From contig NZ_JAZGLW010000001.1 in assembly GCF_036409155.1 (NCBI RefSeq), positions 1,240,001 through 1,304,000 of the forward strand: a DNA stretch of 64,000 bases, given 5' to 3'. The notes under the pieces were generated by a model. The model was not told the DNA's origin, searched no databases, and saw nothing but the letters and a program-made list of their open reading frames with translations. The translations under genes were made by a program, and so were the position numbers. The stretch is from Mycobacterium sp. 050128. GTDB lineage: Bacteria > Actinomycetota > Actinomycetes > Mycobacteriales > Mycobacteriaceae. How positions within the stretch are numbered: the first letter of the stretch is position 1; every line of letters starts with the position of its first letter. Below are positions 24,821-35,154 of the stretch, one piece after another.

Positions 24821-25573
24821 TCAGCGCCGCTGCCGATCCTCACTTTCCTCCGATTCCTTCAGCAGCGCGCGGCGGTCCTGGTGGAAGTAGGTGTAGGCGG
24901 TGGTCAGCGCGCACAGGACCGTGGCCATCACCAACATCCAGGTCCCGTTCACGACCACACTGATCCCGCCGCCGATCGCGGCACCCACCATGAAGCTGGC
25001 CAGCAGCATGAAGTAGCCGAGCCAGTCCGAAACGCTTCCCCCACCAGCGATGTGGCGTTCAATGCCCTGGCCCATCTTGACAGTCGTACCGGTTACGTAG
25101 CTCAACGGCACCGACACCTCGCCGTCCTTGACGAATGACGTATTCAGTGCCCCGGTGCCGAAGGCCAGCAGCATAATCGGCGCGAAGTCCAGCAGGTTCT
25201 CTGTCCAGCCTTCGTCGATGGTGTCGACCACGCACGCGGCCAACAAACTCAAGGTCGTCAACACGGTCGGGCCGTGCGGATGGTCGACCCAGAAATATCG
25301 CCGGCATAGTGACGCAACCACCACGCCGGCAACGAATGCCACAATGAGCAGCCCGGCGCTGGCGGCCAGCCATACTTCGCCGGTGAAATACCCGAGCACG
25401 GCGCGTTGGGCGTTGCCGGTGATGAAAACCACGAAGTATCCGGCGGAGTGGGTAAACGAGATCGCGCCTACCACGCCGGCCAGCACGGCCAACACCCACG
25501 ACAACCGCGCTTCACTGTTGAATGTCTCGCCCGCCACGCGATCTATGCTTACAGACGCACCCGGACAGCGCAC
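24821..25573 (-). CDS. DUF1275 (YoaK-like) integral membrane protein
   Basis: A 250-residue protein with about six membrane segments: LSWVLAVLAGVVGAISF, the YFVVFITGNAQ loop typical of DUF1275, LIVAFVAGVVVASL, and others to WMLVMATVLCALTTAYT. The C-terminus is short and charged. DUF1275 proteins have no assigned function. The start is a GTG at 25573; a second in-frame GTG at 25537 would remove 12 residues and is also possible. By order it corresponds to the membrane-protein gene Rv0128. It lies 45 bases after mak on the same strand and may be the last gene of the treS-mak transcription unit. Confidence 0.82.
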   Translation of the reverse strand: MRCPGASVSIDRVAGETFNSEARLSWVLAVLAGVVGAISFTHSAGYFVVFITGNAQRAVLGYFTGEVWLAASAGLLIVAFVAGVVVASLCRRYFWVDHPHGPTVLTTLSLLAACVVDTIDEGWTENLLDFAPIMLLAFGTGALNTSFVKDGEVSVPLSYVTGTTVKMGQGIERHIAGGGSVSDWLGYFMLLASFMVGAAIGGGISVVVNGTWMLVMATVLCALTTAYTYFHQDRRALLKESEESEDRQRR

Positions 25574-25618
25574 AGCGGCGCATACCGAACTCCTATGTTG
25601 TGGGCGACGACTTCCCGT

Positions 25619-26971
25619 TCATTCGGCCGCGGTCAGCCGGGCAATGGACCGCAGCGGGATGGGCAGCCACCCCGGCCGGTGCCGCGCCTCGTAGCCGGCC
25701 TCGTACACGGCCTTGTCGAGTTCGTACGCGGCCAGCAGCCGCGCCGAATCCCGCGGGTCGGTGTGCGACGCGGCCGCATAGCCGTCGCAGAAGGCGGTGC
25801 GGTTGCGCTCGACCCACTCACGGGCACGCGCCGCCAGCTGCTTGTCGCCCTCGTGGTCCACCAGCGGCCCGTAGGCGGCGTACTCGAACGATCGCAGCAC
25901 GCCGGCCACGTCGCGCAGCGGCGAATCCGGGGCCCGTCGCTCATCGAGCGGCTGGCCGGGCTCACCCTCGAAGTCGATCAGCAGCCAGCTCTCCGGGGTG
26001 CGCAGCACCTGTCCCAGGTGCAGGTCACCGTGCACGCGCTGGACGGTGATCGTCTCGCCGGCCAGCTTGCCGAAGCGCTCTTCGACCGTCGCCGCGTGTT
26101 CTTGCAGCTCGGGCACCAGCGCCGCAGTCGACGCCAACCGGGCCAGCACGTTGTCCACCGGGAAGGTGGCCTGCGCGGTACCCAGGGTTTCGGCGAGGGT
26201 GGCATGCACGGACGCGACGGCCTCCCCGAGCCGGTAGGACTCACCGGCGAAGTCGCCGCCGACCTCGTGGGCATACAGGTCGCCCTCGGCGAACAGGTCG
26301 CGGACGCTGGCCGTGGCCATGGCCCAGCCTTCGGCGGCGTTGGCCTCGAACTCGGTGACCATGCCCAGTGGCCACGCCGTGTCCTCGGCGCCGTCGTCCC
26401 CGGCGATCTCGTAGGTGCCGAGCAGTCGGGCCACGTTCGGGTTGCCGGCCCGGCCGAGCACCCGGTTCAGCTCGATGTCGGGGTTGATGCCGCGGCTGAC
26501 CCGACGAAAGACCTTGAAGATCGCGTCCCGATCGAAGATCACGCTGGTGTTGGACTGCTCGGCATCGGCGACCCGCGGCCACGCGTCCAGCGGAAGCCTG
26601 ACATCGGGCTCTTTGCGAAACACCACTTCGGTGCCGGCCGAATCGCGCGTCGCGGACTGGTCGATCAGCGACAGCAAGAACCGCGGGCCGTCGGTTCCAT
26701 ACAGCGCGTCATAGCCGGTGTGGTCGTCGGCCGAGCCGATGGTGGCCACGGTGTTGTACTCGGTGACCGGCTCGGCGTCCCACCCGACCAGCACCTGATA
26801 GCGCTCCGCGGGGCCACTGGCGTAGGTGGCGTCGACCAGCACCAGCTCGAGCTTGTCGCGCAGCGGAACGACCAGCCCGACCTCGGCGCGGGACAGCTGA
26901 CGATTGCGCCCGGCGTACCACCGTTGCTGCGGCAGCCATTCGGTCCAGGGCAGCTTGGCTGACTGACTCAT
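25619..26971 (-). CDS. mak: Maltokinase Mak
   Basis: A 450-residue kinase that phosphorylates maltose to maltose-1-phosphate, the donor used by GlgE for alpha-glucan synthesis. The kinase-like core is visible: [10 protein letters not shown] (catalytic Asp, HxDxH) and [10 protein letters not shown] (DFE metal-binding segment). The mycobacterial N-terminal cap begins [18 protein letters not shown]. The ATG at 26971 overlaps the treS stop by four bases (ATGA), which fixes the start. TreS and Mak form a physical complex in mycobacteria, and this overlap fits fixed stoichiometry. Confidence 0.95.
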   Translation of the reverse strand: MSQSAKLPWTEWLPQQRWYAGRNRQLSRAEVGLVVPLRDKLELVLVDATYASGPAERYQVLVGWDAEPVTEYNTVATIGSADDHTGYDALYGTDGPRFLLSLIDQSATRDSAGTEVVFRKEPDVRLPLDAWPRVADAEQSNTSVIFDRDAIFKVFRRVSRGINPDIELNRVLGRAGNPNVARLLGTYEIAGDDGAEDTAWPLGMVTEFEANAAEGWAMATASVRDLFAEGDLYAHEVGGDFAGESYRLGEAVASVHATLAETLGTAQATFPVDNVLARLASTAALVPELQEHAATVEERFGKLAGETITVQRVHGDLHLGQVLRTPESWLLIDFEGEPGQPLDERRAPDSPLRDVAGVLRSFEYAAYGPLVDHEGDKQLAARAREWVERNRTAFCDGYAAASHTDPRDSARLLAAYELDKAVYEAGYEARHRPGWLPIPLRSIARLTAAE

Positions 26972-28752
26972 GCGTTCTCCTCCGATGCGCACAGCTGGAA
27001 CCAGTAGAACCCATGTCCCGGCAGTGTCAGCAAATAGGGCAGATGTCCGATGCGTGGGAACTCCACCTGGCCGGTGAGTTCGATCGGCGTGTGGCCGCTC
27101 CAATGTTGCAGGTTCAGCTCGATCGGCTGCGGGAACCGCGAGAGGTTGTTGACGCACAGCACGATGTCTCCGTCGTCGGGCGCTTGGCGCAGAAACGCCA
27201 GCACCGACGGGTTCGTCCCGCCGAGTTCCTCGAACGACCCGATCGCGAACGCGTCGTGACGGCGCCGCACCGACAGCATCATGCGGGTGAAGTTGAGCAG
27301 CGACGTCGAGGTGTCCCGCTGCGCCTCGACGTTGACGGCCTGATAGCCGTAGACCGAATCCTGACTCGGCGGCAAATACAGCCGGCCGGGATTGGCCTTG
27401 GAGAAGCCGGCGTTGCGGTCCGGCGTCCACTGCATCGGGGTGCGCACGCCGTCGCGGTCACCGAGCCAGATGACGTCGCCCATGCCGATCTCGTCGCCGT
27501 AGTAGAGGACCGGCGATCCGGGTAGCGACAGCAGCAGCCCGGTGAACAGCTCGATCTGGTTGCGGTCGTTGTCCAGCAGCGGCGCCAGCCGGCGGCGGAT
27601 TCCCACGTTGGCCTTCATCCGCGGGTCCTTGGCGTACTCGGAGTACATGTAGTCGCGCTCTTCGTCGCTGACCATCTCGAGGGTCAGCTCGTCGTGGTTA
27701 CGCAGGAAGATCCCCCACTGCGCCATGTCCGGGATCTCGGGCGTCTGGGCCAGGATCTCCGAGATCGGGAACCGCGACTCGCGCCGCACCGCCATGAAGA
27801 TGCGCGGCATCAGCGGGAAGTGGAAAGCCATGTGGCATTCGTCACCGCCGGTGCTGGCGTCACCGAAGTACTCCACGACGTCGGCGGGCCACTGATTGGC
27901 TTCGGCCAGCAACACCCGGCCCGGGAACTCGTCGTCGATGACCTTACGGACCCGCCTGAGGAATGCGTGGGTCTCCGGCAGGTTCTCGCAGTTGGTGCCC
28001 TCACGCTCGAAGAGGTACGGCACCGCATCCAGCCGGAAGCCGTCGATGCCGAGATCGAGCCAGAACCGCAGCACATCGATCATCGCCTCTTGCACGGCCG
28101 GGTTGTCGTAGTTCAGGTCCGGCTGATGGGAGAAGAACCGGTGCCAGTAGAACTGCTTGCGGACCGGGTCGAACGTCCAGTTCGACTCCTCGGTGTCGAT
28201 GAAGATGATCCGGGCATCGGTGTACTTCTCGCTGGTATCGCTCCACACGTAGAAGTCGCCGTACGGGCCGTCGGGGTCGTGGCGTGACTCCTGAAACCAT
28301 GGGTGCGAATCCGAGGTGTGGTTCATCACCAAATCGGTGATGACCCGGATCCCCCGCTCGTGCGCCGCGTTGAGCAACGCCACGAAGTCGTCGACGTCGC
28401 CGAACTCGGGCAGCACCTTGTAGAAGTCGCGGATGTCGTAACCGCCATCGCGCAGCGGCGAGTCGTAGAAGGGCGGCAGCCAAATGCAGTCGATCCCGAG
28501 CCACTGCAGGTAGTCCAGGCGCTGCAACAGCCCGCGCAGGTCACCGGACCCGTCCGCGTTGTCGTCCAGGAATGCCCGGACCAGCACCTCGTAGAAGACC
28601 GCGTGTTTGAACCAGGTCGGGTCGGCCGGCAGCGAGGCCGCGATCTCGAAATCCTCCGCGTTGGGGTGTTCGACTACACCCCCCTCGACGTGACTGCCTC
28701 CCGCGGGATCGTGCTCCAAGTCCTTTTTCGAGGCGTCGTTTGCGTCGTTCAT
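26968..28752 (-). CDS. treS: Trehalose synthase TreS
   Basis: A 594-residue GH13 enzyme interconverting trehalose and maltose. Catalytic motifs of the family are intact: [26 protein letters not shown] (nucleophile Asp), [13 protein letters not shown] (acid/base Glu) and [11 protein letters not shown] (third Asp). A charged N-terminal extension of about 40 residues precedes the [16 protein letters not shown] core. I prefer the ATG at 28752 (MNDANDAS), as in M. tuberculosis Rv0126; a GTG three codons upstream is possible. Coupled to mak, it feeds trehalose into the GlgE alpha-glucan pathway. Confidence 0.96.
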   Translation of the reverse strand: MNDANDASKKDLEHDPAGGSHVEGGVVEHPNAEDFEIAASLPADPTWFKHAVFYEVLVRAFLDDNADGSGDLRGLLQRLDYLQWLGIDCIWLPPFYDSPLRDGGYDIRDFYKVLPEFGDVDDFVALLNAAHERGIRVITDLVMNHTSDSHPWFQESRHDPDGPYGDFYVWSDTSEKYTDARIIFIDTEESNWTFDPVRKQFYWHRFFSHQPDLNYDNPAVQEAMIDVLRFWLDLGIDGFRLDAVPYLFEREGTNCENLPETHAFLRRVRKVIDDEFPGRVLLAEANQWPADVVEYFGDASTGGDECHMAFHFPLMPRIFMAVRRESRFPISEILAQTPEIPDMAQWGIFLRNHDELTLEMVSDEERDYMYSEYAKDPRMKANVGIRRRLAPLLDNDRNQIELFTGLLLSLPGSPVLYYGDEIGMGDVIWLGDRDGVRTPMQWTPDRNAGFSKANPGRLYLPPSQDSVYGYQAVNVEAQRDTSTSLLNFTRMMLSVRRRHDAFAIGSFEELGGTNPSVLAFLRQAPDDGDIVLCVNNLSRFPQPIELNLQHWSGHTPIELTGQVEFPRIGHLPYLLTLPGHGFYWFQLCASEENA

Positions 28753-28860
28753 CGATTCCACGATGCCACGTGTACCCGAGGCGAGCAGATCGGAATCACC
28801 TCGCTAATCTGCCGTCCCGGCAACCGAATTGGCCTCCGGCCAGGTATTTCCGCGTCCGGA

Positions 28861-29919
28861 TCAGGCGGGAGGCCCGTCACCCAGAGTCACCGGCGCGCTG
28901 CGGGGACCGCCCCCGGAGTTCCAGTGCAGCGTGATCACGTCCCCGGGGTGATGCGGAACCAAGACGTCCGTCATCGCGGTGGGACCGTTGATCGGCACAT
29001 TGTCGACCGCGGTGATGATGTCACCGGGCGCGATGCCACTCCCGGCGGCGGGGCCGCCGTCAACCAGGCGTTGGACCCGGGCTCCGTTGCCGCCGTTTTC
29101 GGCCACGCCCATGCCGATGAAGGCCGTGGGCCCGATGTGCACGGTGTTGGACCCTGCGCCGGAGCGGATTTGGTTGGCGACGCCCATCGCGTGACCGATC
29201 GGAATCGCGAAGCCCTGCCCGCCGGACATTTTGTAACTGTCGGTGGCGGCAGTGTCCACGCCGACCACCTGCCCGGCGTTGTTGACCAGCGGCCCACCCG
29301 AGTCGCCGGGCTTGATCGCGGTGTCGGCCTGGATCAATCCGCCCAGCGTCTCGTCGGCGCCGGTCAGGGTGTCGGTGGCCGAGACCGTCTGGTTGAGCGC
29401 GACGACACGGCCGGGCACCACGCTGGGCGCTCCGCCCTGCCCGTGGGTATTGCCGAGCGCGGTGACCGGCTCGCCGATCCCGACGCCACCACCGATCGCG
29501 GCGGCGGGCAGGCCGCCCGCACCCCGCAGCTGCAACACCGCGATGTCGGCGGTGCGGGAGTAGCCGATCACGTCGACACCGTAGGTCTGACCGTTGCCGA
29601 CGTCGAACGCGGAGATGTCAGTGGCCGCCGAGATCACGTGGTTGTTGGTGAGCACCACGCCGGCGGGATCGATGACGATGCCGGTTCCGGCCCCGATCGC
29701 GTTGTTGTAGCCGAACCGGGTGCTGATGTTGACGACCGAAGGTCCGACCTGGCCGGCAATGTCCAGCGGGAACATCGGTGCGTCGCGGAAGCGGTCCAGC
29801 GCCAGAGTCGACGGCGATGCAGCTGCCGGCACCGTGGTCAGGCCCAGGCCCAGTCCCACCACAGCCAGCACACTGACCAGCCATGACCACCAGACTGAGC
29901 GGGGGTGCCCTTTGCTCAT
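28861..29919 (-). CDS. pepA: Secreted trypsin-like serine protease PepA (Mtb32A-like) with PDZ domain
   Basis: A 352-residue HtrA-type protease. The signal peptide (VWWSWLVSVLAVVGLGLGL) is cleaved near PAAAS. The catalytic triad is His94 in TNNHVI, Asp125 in SRTADIAVL and Ser207 in KPGDSGGPL. The last hundred residues form a PDZ domain (VQRLVDGGPAAGSGIAPGDII). The start is the ATG at 29919 with a GGGAGG site. The homologue Rv0125 is a known vaccine antigen. It is 108 bases upstream of treS on the same strand, but a shared transcript is not evident. The M. tuberculosis genes Rv0122-Rv0124 (including a PE_PGRS gene) are absent on its other side. Confidence 0.94.
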   Translation of the reverse strand: MSKGHPRSVWWSWLVSVLAVVGLGLGLTTVPAAASPSTLALDRFRDAPMFPLDIAGQVGPSVVNISTRFGYNNAIGAGTGIVIDPAGVVLTNNHVISAATDISAFDVGNGQTYGVDVIGYSRTADIAVLQLRGAGGLPAAAIGGGVGIGEPVTALGNTHGQGGAPSVVPGRVVALNQTVSATDTLTGADETLGGLIQADTAIKPGDSGGPLVNNAGQVVGVDTAATDSYKMSGGQGFAIPIGHAMGVANQIRSGAGSNTVHIGPTAFIGMGVAENGGNGARVQRLVDGGPAAGSGIAPGDIITAVDNVPINGPTAMTDVLVPHHPGDVITLHWNSGGGPRSAPVTLGDGPPA

Positions 29920-30087
29920 CCCGTACCTCCCTGCATCGGGGTTCGAACCAGAAGCGGCCCAGCCTCCACGTCTGGACCGCACATTTTTGTGTACCTCACC
30001 GTAATGCAGGTAGCTAGTCCAGGGCGCACGGAACGCTGATCGGCTGCACGCCCCTAAGCTGGCGCAAGCTGGTTCTAAGCTGGTTCA

Positions 30088-30495
30088 GTGGGCGAATTCG
30101 ACCCCAAAGTCCGGTTCACGCAGTCCCCGGTGGCGCGGCTGGCGACCAGCTCGGCCGACGGAAAACCGCACCTGGTGCCGGTGGTTTTCGCGGTCGATAC
30201 CGACACGGTGTACACCGCGATCGACGCGAAACCGAAGAGCACGCAGCGGCTCCGCCGGCTGGCCAACATCGCGAGCAACGCGCAGGTCAGCCTGCTCGTC
30301 GACCACTACGCCGACGAGTGGACGCAGTTGTGGTGGGTCCGGGCCGACGGGGAGGCTTGCATTCATACCGACGGCGTGGCCCTGCACACCGGCTACCGGC
30401 TGCTACGCGCCAAATATCCTCAGTATCAATCGGTTTCGCTAAACGGCCCGGTCATCGAGATAACGGTGCGCCGCTGGTCGAGCTGGCACGCCTGA
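30088..30495 (+). CDS. PPOX-class F420-dependent protein (Rv0121c-like)
   Basis: A 135-residue split-barrel flavin/F420-binding protein of the pyridoxamine-phosphate-oxidase-like family. The beta-barrel begins [22 protein letters not shown], continues [17 protein letters not shown], where the phosphate of F420 is usually held, and ends with a Trp-rich tail. Probably an F420H2-dependent reductase or an F420-binding protein; the substrate is unknown. It starts with GTG at 30088. The 168-base gap to divergent pepA shows no clear element. Confidence 0.88.
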   Translation: MGEFDPKVRFTQSPVARLATSSADGKPHLVPVVFAVDTDTVYTAIDAKPKSTQRLRRLANIASNAQVSLLVDHYADEWTQLWWVRADGEACIHTDGVALHTGYRLLRAKYPQYQSVSLNGPVIEITVRRWSSWHA

Positions 30496-30626
30496 CCTAG
30501 CGCGTCGCGCGCGAAATTGTGGCCGGCCCGTGGCCTTGTATTGGGCGGCAGTTGGGAGAAAGGTTGCCTAATACGTTCTGTGAGCTAGGACACACCGCGG
30601 CCGGCCGAGCGAACTGGAGGAAGGTC

Positions 30627-32804
30627 ATGGCGGACAAGGCGAACGCTTCGGTGGGCACGGGAGCAGCTCCCACCGCCAACCGTCCTGGCGATGTCCGCAA
30701 CATCGTCCTGGTCGGCCCCTCGGGCGGCGGCAAGACGACGCTGGTCGAGGCACTGCTCGTCGCGGGCGGCGTGCTGACCAGGGCGGGATCGGTCACCGAC
30801 GGCAGCACGATCTGCGACTACGACGACGCCGAGATTCGCCAACAGCGCTCGGTGGGCGTCGCGCTGGCCTCGCTGTCGCACGGCGGCATCAAGATCAACC
30901 TGGTCGACACACCCGGATACGCCGACTTCGTCGGCGAGCTGCGCGCCGGATTGCGTGCGGCGGATTGCGCACTGTTCGTGATCGCGGCGAACGAGGGCTG
31001 CGACGGTATTGACGAACCGACCAAGTCGCTCTGGCAGGAATGCAGCCAGGTCGGCATGCCCCGCGCCGTGGTGATCACCAAGCTCGACCATGCCCGCGCG
31101 AACTACATGGAGGCACTGCAGGCCGCGCAAAACGCGTTCGGCGACAAGGTTTTACCGCTCTACCTGCCGACCGGCTCGCCAGCCTGCGAAGGCCTGATCG
31201 GCCTGCTGTCGCAGCAGCGCTACCGATACTCCGGTGGCACCCGGACTATCGAGGCGCCGGATCCCGCCGACGCCGACCGGATCGAGGACGCGCGCGGCAC
31301 CCTGATCGAGGGCATCATCGAGGAATCCGAGGACGAGTCCCTGATGGAGCGCTACCTCGGCGGTGCGGCGATCGACGAGGCCGTGCTGATCGACGATCTG
31401 GAGCGCGCCGTCGCCCGTGGGTCGTTCTTCCCGGTGATCCCGGTCTGCAGCGGCACCGGTGTGGGCACCCTGGAACTGCTCGAGATCGCCACCCGCGGCT
31501 TCCCGTCCCCGATGGAACATCCACTACCGGAGGTGTTTACGCCGCATGGCGCCCCGCATTCGGAGCTGGCCTGTGACGCGGCGGCGCCGTTGTTGGCAGA
31601 GGTGGTGAAGACGACGTCTGACCCGTACGTCGGTAGGGTGAGTCTGGTCCGGGTGTTCTCCGGGACCATCAGGCCCGACACGACGGTGCATGTGTCGGGT
31701 CATTTTTCGTCCTTCTTCGGGCAGACCAACGGCTCCGACTCCCGGGGCAATACCCACCCCGACCACGACGAAGACGAACGCATCGGGGTGTTGTCCTTCC
31801 CGCTGGGCAAACAGCAACGACCCGCACCCGAGGTGGTGGCCGGCGACATCTGCGCGATCGGCAAGCTGAGCCGTGCCGAAACCGGCGACACCCTGTCCGA
31901 CAAGGCCGAGCCCCTGGTGCTCAAACCGTGGGCCATGCCCGAACCGCTGCTGCCGATCGCCATTGCGGCCCATGCCAAGACCGACGAGGACAAGCTGTCG
32001 GTCGGGCTGGGCCGGTTGGCCGCCGAGGACCCGACCCTGCGAATCGAGCAGAATCAGGAAACCCACCAGATCGTGCTGTGGTGCATGGGTGAGGCCCACG
32101 CCGGGGTGGTTCTCGAGGCACTGGCCAGCCGGTACGGCGTCGCCGTGGACACGGTCCAACTGCGCGTCCCGCTGCGGGAGACGTTCGGCGGCAAGGCAAA
32201 AGGCCACGGTCGCCACGTCAAGCAGTCCGGCGGACACGGCCAATACGCGGTGTGCGACATCGACGTCGAACCGCTGCCGGAAGGTTCCGGATTCGAATTC
32301 GTCGACAAGGTGGTCGGCGGCGCGGTCCCGCGGCAATTCATCCCGAGCGTGGAGAAGGGAGTCCGCGCACAGATGGAAAAGGGTGTGCACGCCGGATACC
32401 CGGTGGTCGACATCCGGGTCACCCTGCTCGACGGCAAGGCCCACAGCGTGGACTCGTCGGACTTCGCGTTCCAGATGGCGGGTTCCCTGGCGCTGCGGGA
32501 GGCCGCCGCCGCGACGAAAATTGCTCTGCTCGAGCCGATCGACGAGATCTCGGTGCTGGTGCCCGACGATTTCGTCGGCGCGGTGATGGGAGACCTGTCC
32601 GGGCGGCGCGGCCGCGTGCTGGGGACCGACACCGCGGGCCAGGACCGCACACTGGTGCGCGCCGAGGTGCCGCAGGTCGAGCTGACCCGATACGCGATCG
32701 ATTTGCGTTCACTGGCACATGGCGCCGCGTCCTTCACCCGAACGTTTGCCCGCTACGAACCGATGCCGGAGTCCGCCGCGACCCGGCTGCAGGCTACTGT
32801 TTGA
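30627..32804 (+). CDS. fusA2: Elongation-factor-G-like protein EF-G2
   Basis: A 725-residue EF-G paralogue with five domains. G1 is GPSGGGKTTL, G3 DTPGYADF, and G4 ITKLDH, where canonical EF-G has NKMD; here Asn is replaced by Thr. The region 375-410 carries an insert (SFFGQTNGSDSRGNTHPDHDED-like) rich in Asp and His. Domain IV contains GHGRHVKQSGGHGQYAVCDI. The M. smegmatis homologue binds GTP but, as I recall, lacks ribosome-dependent GTPase activity and cannot replace FusA1, which fits the altered G4. The start is the ATG at 30627 behind a strong GGAGGAAGG. It matches Rv0120c. Confidence 0.94.
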   Translation: MADKANASVGTGAAPTANRPGDVRNIVLVGPSGGGKTTLVEALLVAGGVLTRAGSVTDGSTICDYDDAEIRQQRSVGVALASLSHGGIKINLVDTPGYADFVGELRAGLRAADCALFVIAANEGCDGIDEPTKSLWQECSQVGMPRAVVITKLDHARANYMEALQAAQNAFGDKVLPLYLPTGSPACEGLIGLLSQQRYRYSGGTRTIEAPDPADADRIEDARGTLIEGIIEESEDESLMERYLGGAAIDEAVLIDDLERAVARGSFFPVIPVCSGTGVGTLELLEIATRGFPSPMEHPLPEVFTPHGAPHSELACDAAAPLLAEVVKTTSDPYVGRVSLVRVFSGTIRPDTTVHVSGHFSSFFGQTNGSDSRGNTHPDHDEDERIGVLSFPLGKQQRPAPEVVAGDICAIGKLSRAETGDTLSDKAEPLVLKPWAMPEPLLPIAIAAHAKTDEDKLSVGLGRLAAEDPTLRIEQNQETHQIVLWCMGEAHAGVVLEALASRYGVAVDTVQLRVPLRETFGGKAKGHGRHVKQSGGHGQYAVCDIDVEPLPEGSGFEFVDKVVGGAVPRQFIPSVEKGVRAQMEKGVHAGYPVVDIRVTLLDGKAHSVDSSDFAFQMAGSLALREAAAATKIALLEPIDEISVLVPDDFVGAVMGDLSGRRGRVLGTDTAGQDRTLVRAEVPQVELTRYAIDLRSLAHGAASFTRTFARYEPMPESAATRLQATV

Positions 32805-32847
32805 AAGCACCTGATAAACAGCCAGATTGGGAGCCCCGGATTCGAGT

Positions 32848-33318
32848 ATGTCGACGTTTAACGGGCTGCCTGCCCACATCCTGCTCAATCATTTCGTCGT
32901 TGTCCTAGCTCCGCTGGCGGCGATTCTGGCGATCCTGTGCGTGGTGTGGCCCGCGGCGCGGCGACGGCTGATCTGGCTGGTTCTGCTGCTGGCGGTGGGC
33001 ACGCTTGTCTTGACCCCGCTGACGACCACCGCGGGCGTCTGGTTGTCGGCTCGCGTCGGTGCTCAGACGCCGGTGCTCACCAACCACGAGCAACTCGGCT
33101 CCACCCTGATCTACATCGTCGCGGCACTGGCGGCGACGGTCACGGTGCTGGCCGTGCTGCACGTCCGTGAGGCGCACGGTGTGGACATGAAGCTCACCCT
33201 GCACGCCGCGGTCGGGGCGCTGGTGGTCATCGCGGCGGTGGCCACGCTCGTGCAGACCTATCGGGTCGGTGATTCGGGTGCGCGCGCGGCGTGGGGGAAC
33301 GTGACGTCGGGCCAGTGA
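32848..33318 (+). CDS. DUF2231-type four-helix membrane protein
   Basis: A 156-residue membrane protein with four hydrophobic helices (from HFVVVLAPLAAILAILCVV to AAVGALVVIAAVATLVQTY). It carries the DUF2231 features: GLPAHILLNHF near the N-terminus (His residues that may bind haem or metal) and GARAAWG at the C-terminus. Function unknown. The start is the ATG at 32848, 43 bases after fusA2. It sits between the Rv0120c and Rv0119 equivalents as an addition to the M. tuberculosis order and is convergent with fadD7. Confidence 0.78.
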   Translation: MSTFNGLPAHILLNHFVVVLAPLAAILAILCVVWPAARRRLIWLVLLLAVGTLVLTPLTTTAGVWLSARVGAQTPVLTNHEQLGSTLIYIVAALAATVTVLAVLHVREAHGVDMKLTLHAAVGALVVIAAVATLVQTYRVGDSGARAAWGNVTSGQ

Positions 33319-33337
33319 GATTGGCGCACAGTCTTTC

Positions 33338-34918
33338 TCAGGCTCCGCCGAACTGTTGGGCTACGGCCCGCCGATCCAGCGAACCCTTAGCGGTGTGCGG
33401 CAGTTCGCTGGTGTGCAGGAAGGTGGCCGGCACCTCGTACGGCGCCAGCCGGTCACGGCAGAACTCCGTCAGCTCCTCGGGGCTGGGCGGAGTCGAACCC
33501 CGCGCGACGATCACCGCGGCGACCGTCTCGCCGTACATCTTGTCCGGCAGCCCGAGCACGGCCACCTCCAGAACGCCCGGATGGCCGGCCAGCACGCCCT
33601 CGACGCGTTCCGGCGAAATCTTCTCGCCGCCACGGTTGATGAGTTCCTTGATCCGCCCGCGAATGCTCAAGTCACCCGCCGGGGACAGCGACCCGAGGTC
33701 GCCGGTGCGCAGCCAGCCGTCGGTGAAGTTGGCGGCGGTGATCGCCGGGTCGCCGAGGTAGCCACGCACCACGGTCGGGCCACGCAGCCAGACCTCGCCG
33801 ACGGCTTCGGGCGGAAGCGGTTGACCTCCGGGCGCGGCGATCCGGATCTCCGGGCTGGTCGATTTGCCGACGAGACCCGCTGTCTCGGAAGGGTTTTCGT
33901 CTTGCTCGATGCTGGTGGTCGCGACCTGATGGGTGCCTTCGGTCATCCCGAACGCGCACACCACGGTGGCCCCGAAGGTGTCTTGCAGGGCCTGAGCCGT
34001 TTCCGTGGTGAGCGGAGCGCTGCAGCTGCGGATGAAGTGCAGCGACACCCGTCCGCCACCCGGCTGCTCAGTCTTGGCGCGCTCCAACAGGATCTGGTGA
34101 ATGGTCGGAACCGCGGTGTACCAGGTGGCCCCGACGGCGTTGATGTCGTCCCAGAAGGTGTGCGCCGAGAACTTCCCGCGCGCGGGCAACAGCACGGTCC
34201 CGCCGGATGCCAGCGTCGACAGCAGCGCGGCGATCAGACCGTGGCCGTGGTAGAGCGGCATCACCGCGACCGTCGCGTCCGCCGGGCCCAGCTGGTAGGC
34301 GGCGATGACCGCCCGCACCGAGCTGGCGATGTTCGTGTGTGTCCACGGAACCATCTTCGGCATCCCGGTGGTGCCGCCGGTGAACATGATCATCGCGTCG
34401 TCGTCGCGCAGACCCTCGGGCGTTGCCACGTCCGGATTCGGCGCCGCGGGCGCGTCCAGGTCGACCGACGACGGGGCACCGTCACCGCCGACGGTCACCG
34501 CGAACGTCCACCACACCAATCCCGGCTCCTCCTTGTCACCGGGACCCTCGCCGTCGGCCAGCACCACACCCGCACCGGCCACCGCACCGCGGGCACGCTG
34601 GTCGCCGACGGGCAAGGCCGGGTCCAGTGGTACCGCGATCAGCCCCGCGCGCGACGCCGCCAACAAGCCGACGACGAATTCGGCGTTGCTGCCCGACCGC
34701 AGCGCGATCCGGTCTCCCGGCCGCAAGCCACCCTCCTTGAGCTGCCCGGCCAGGTCGTCGACCAGTCGGACCAGCTCGCCGTAGCTGACCGGCGTGCGAT
34801 CCGCAGTAACGACGAGCGCCGTCGCCTCCGGCTCGCGAATTGCCGCCGCCGCGACCAGATCGGCGATGCTCGGGGATTCGCCGGTCAGCTCCGCCGCCGG
34901 GGTGATCACATCAGACAT
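33338..34918 (-). CDS. fadD7: Acyl-CoA synthetase FadD7 (oxalyl-CoA synthetase-like)
   Basis: A 526-residue adenylate-forming ligase. The P-loop reads MIMFTGGTTGMPKMVPWTH, A5 CAFGMTEGTHQV, A7 GWLRTGDLGSL, A8 GRIKELINRGGEKISPERVE, and the catalytic lysine lies in LPHTAKGSLDRR. Plant AAE3 and yeast Pcs60, close in architecture and length, are oxalyl-CoA synthetases. The divergent neighbour oxcA encodes oxalyl-CoA decarboxylase, which strongly suggests that FadD7 activates oxalate. The start at 34918 is 236 bases from oxcA; that spacer holds a 9-base-arm inverted repeat. Confidence 0.88.
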   Translation of the reverse strand: MSDVITPAAELTGESPSIADLVAAAAIREPEATALVVTADRTPVSYGELVRLVDDLAGQLKEGGLRPGDRIALRSGSNAEFVVGLLAASRAGLIAVPLDPALPVGDQRARGAVAGAGVVLADGEGPGDKEEPGLVWWTFAVTVGGDGAPSSVDLDAPAAPNPDVATPEGLRDDDAMIMFTGGTTGMPKMVPWTHTNIASSVRAVIAAYQLGPADATVAVMPLYHGHGLIAALLSTLASGGTVLLPARGKFSAHTFWDDINAVGATWYTAVPTIHQILLERAKTEQPGGGRVSLHFIRSCSAPLTTETAQALQDTFGATVVCAFGMTEGTHQVATTSIEQDENPSETAGLVGKSTSPEIRIAAPGGQPLPPEAVGEVWLRGPTVVRGYLGDPAITAANFTDGWLRTGDLGSLSPAGDLSIRGRIKELINRGGEKISPERVEGVLAGHPGVLEVAVLGLPDKMYGETVAAVIVARGSTPPSPEELTEFCRDRLAPYEVPATFLHTSELPHTAKGSLDRRAVAQQFGGA

Positions 34919-35010
34919 CGCCGTAGTCCTTCCGCTTTATCGCATGTGTAACAGCACCTGATTGCACGATGCAGAGAAACCTCCCTGTTCGTCCAATACT
35001 GTTCAGCTCA

Positions 35011-35037
35011 CGATCGATAATGCGTGGCTATCGATCG
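35011..35037. promoter_or_regulatory. Candidate LysR-type operator in the fadD7/oxcA spacer
   Basis: CGATCGATA (35011-35019) and TATCGATCG (35029-35037) form a perfect inverted repeat with a 9-base spacer. A further TCGATAA half-site follows about 13 bases on (GTCGATAACC near 35050). The size and spacing suit a LysR-type dimer; the OxyS gene is nearby at 36887-37825. The remainder of the 236-base spacer shows no other clear element. Confidence 0.6.
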
Positions 35038-35154
35038 GCTGAGAAGCGGTCGATAACCCCCGTGAATCGGTGCATAGTGGCTTGGTCTTGGACAGCGGCG
35101 CGGACCCGGACCACAGTGGTGGATGACAGGCATGGACACGCGAGGAGTCGGGCA

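Noticed and set aside
29938..29985. GGTTCGAACC with surrounding GC-rich arms, resembling a tRNA T-loop
   Set aside because: The flanking T-stem bases do not pair and no acceptor, anticodon or D-arm is present; the region contains the pepA ribosome site.
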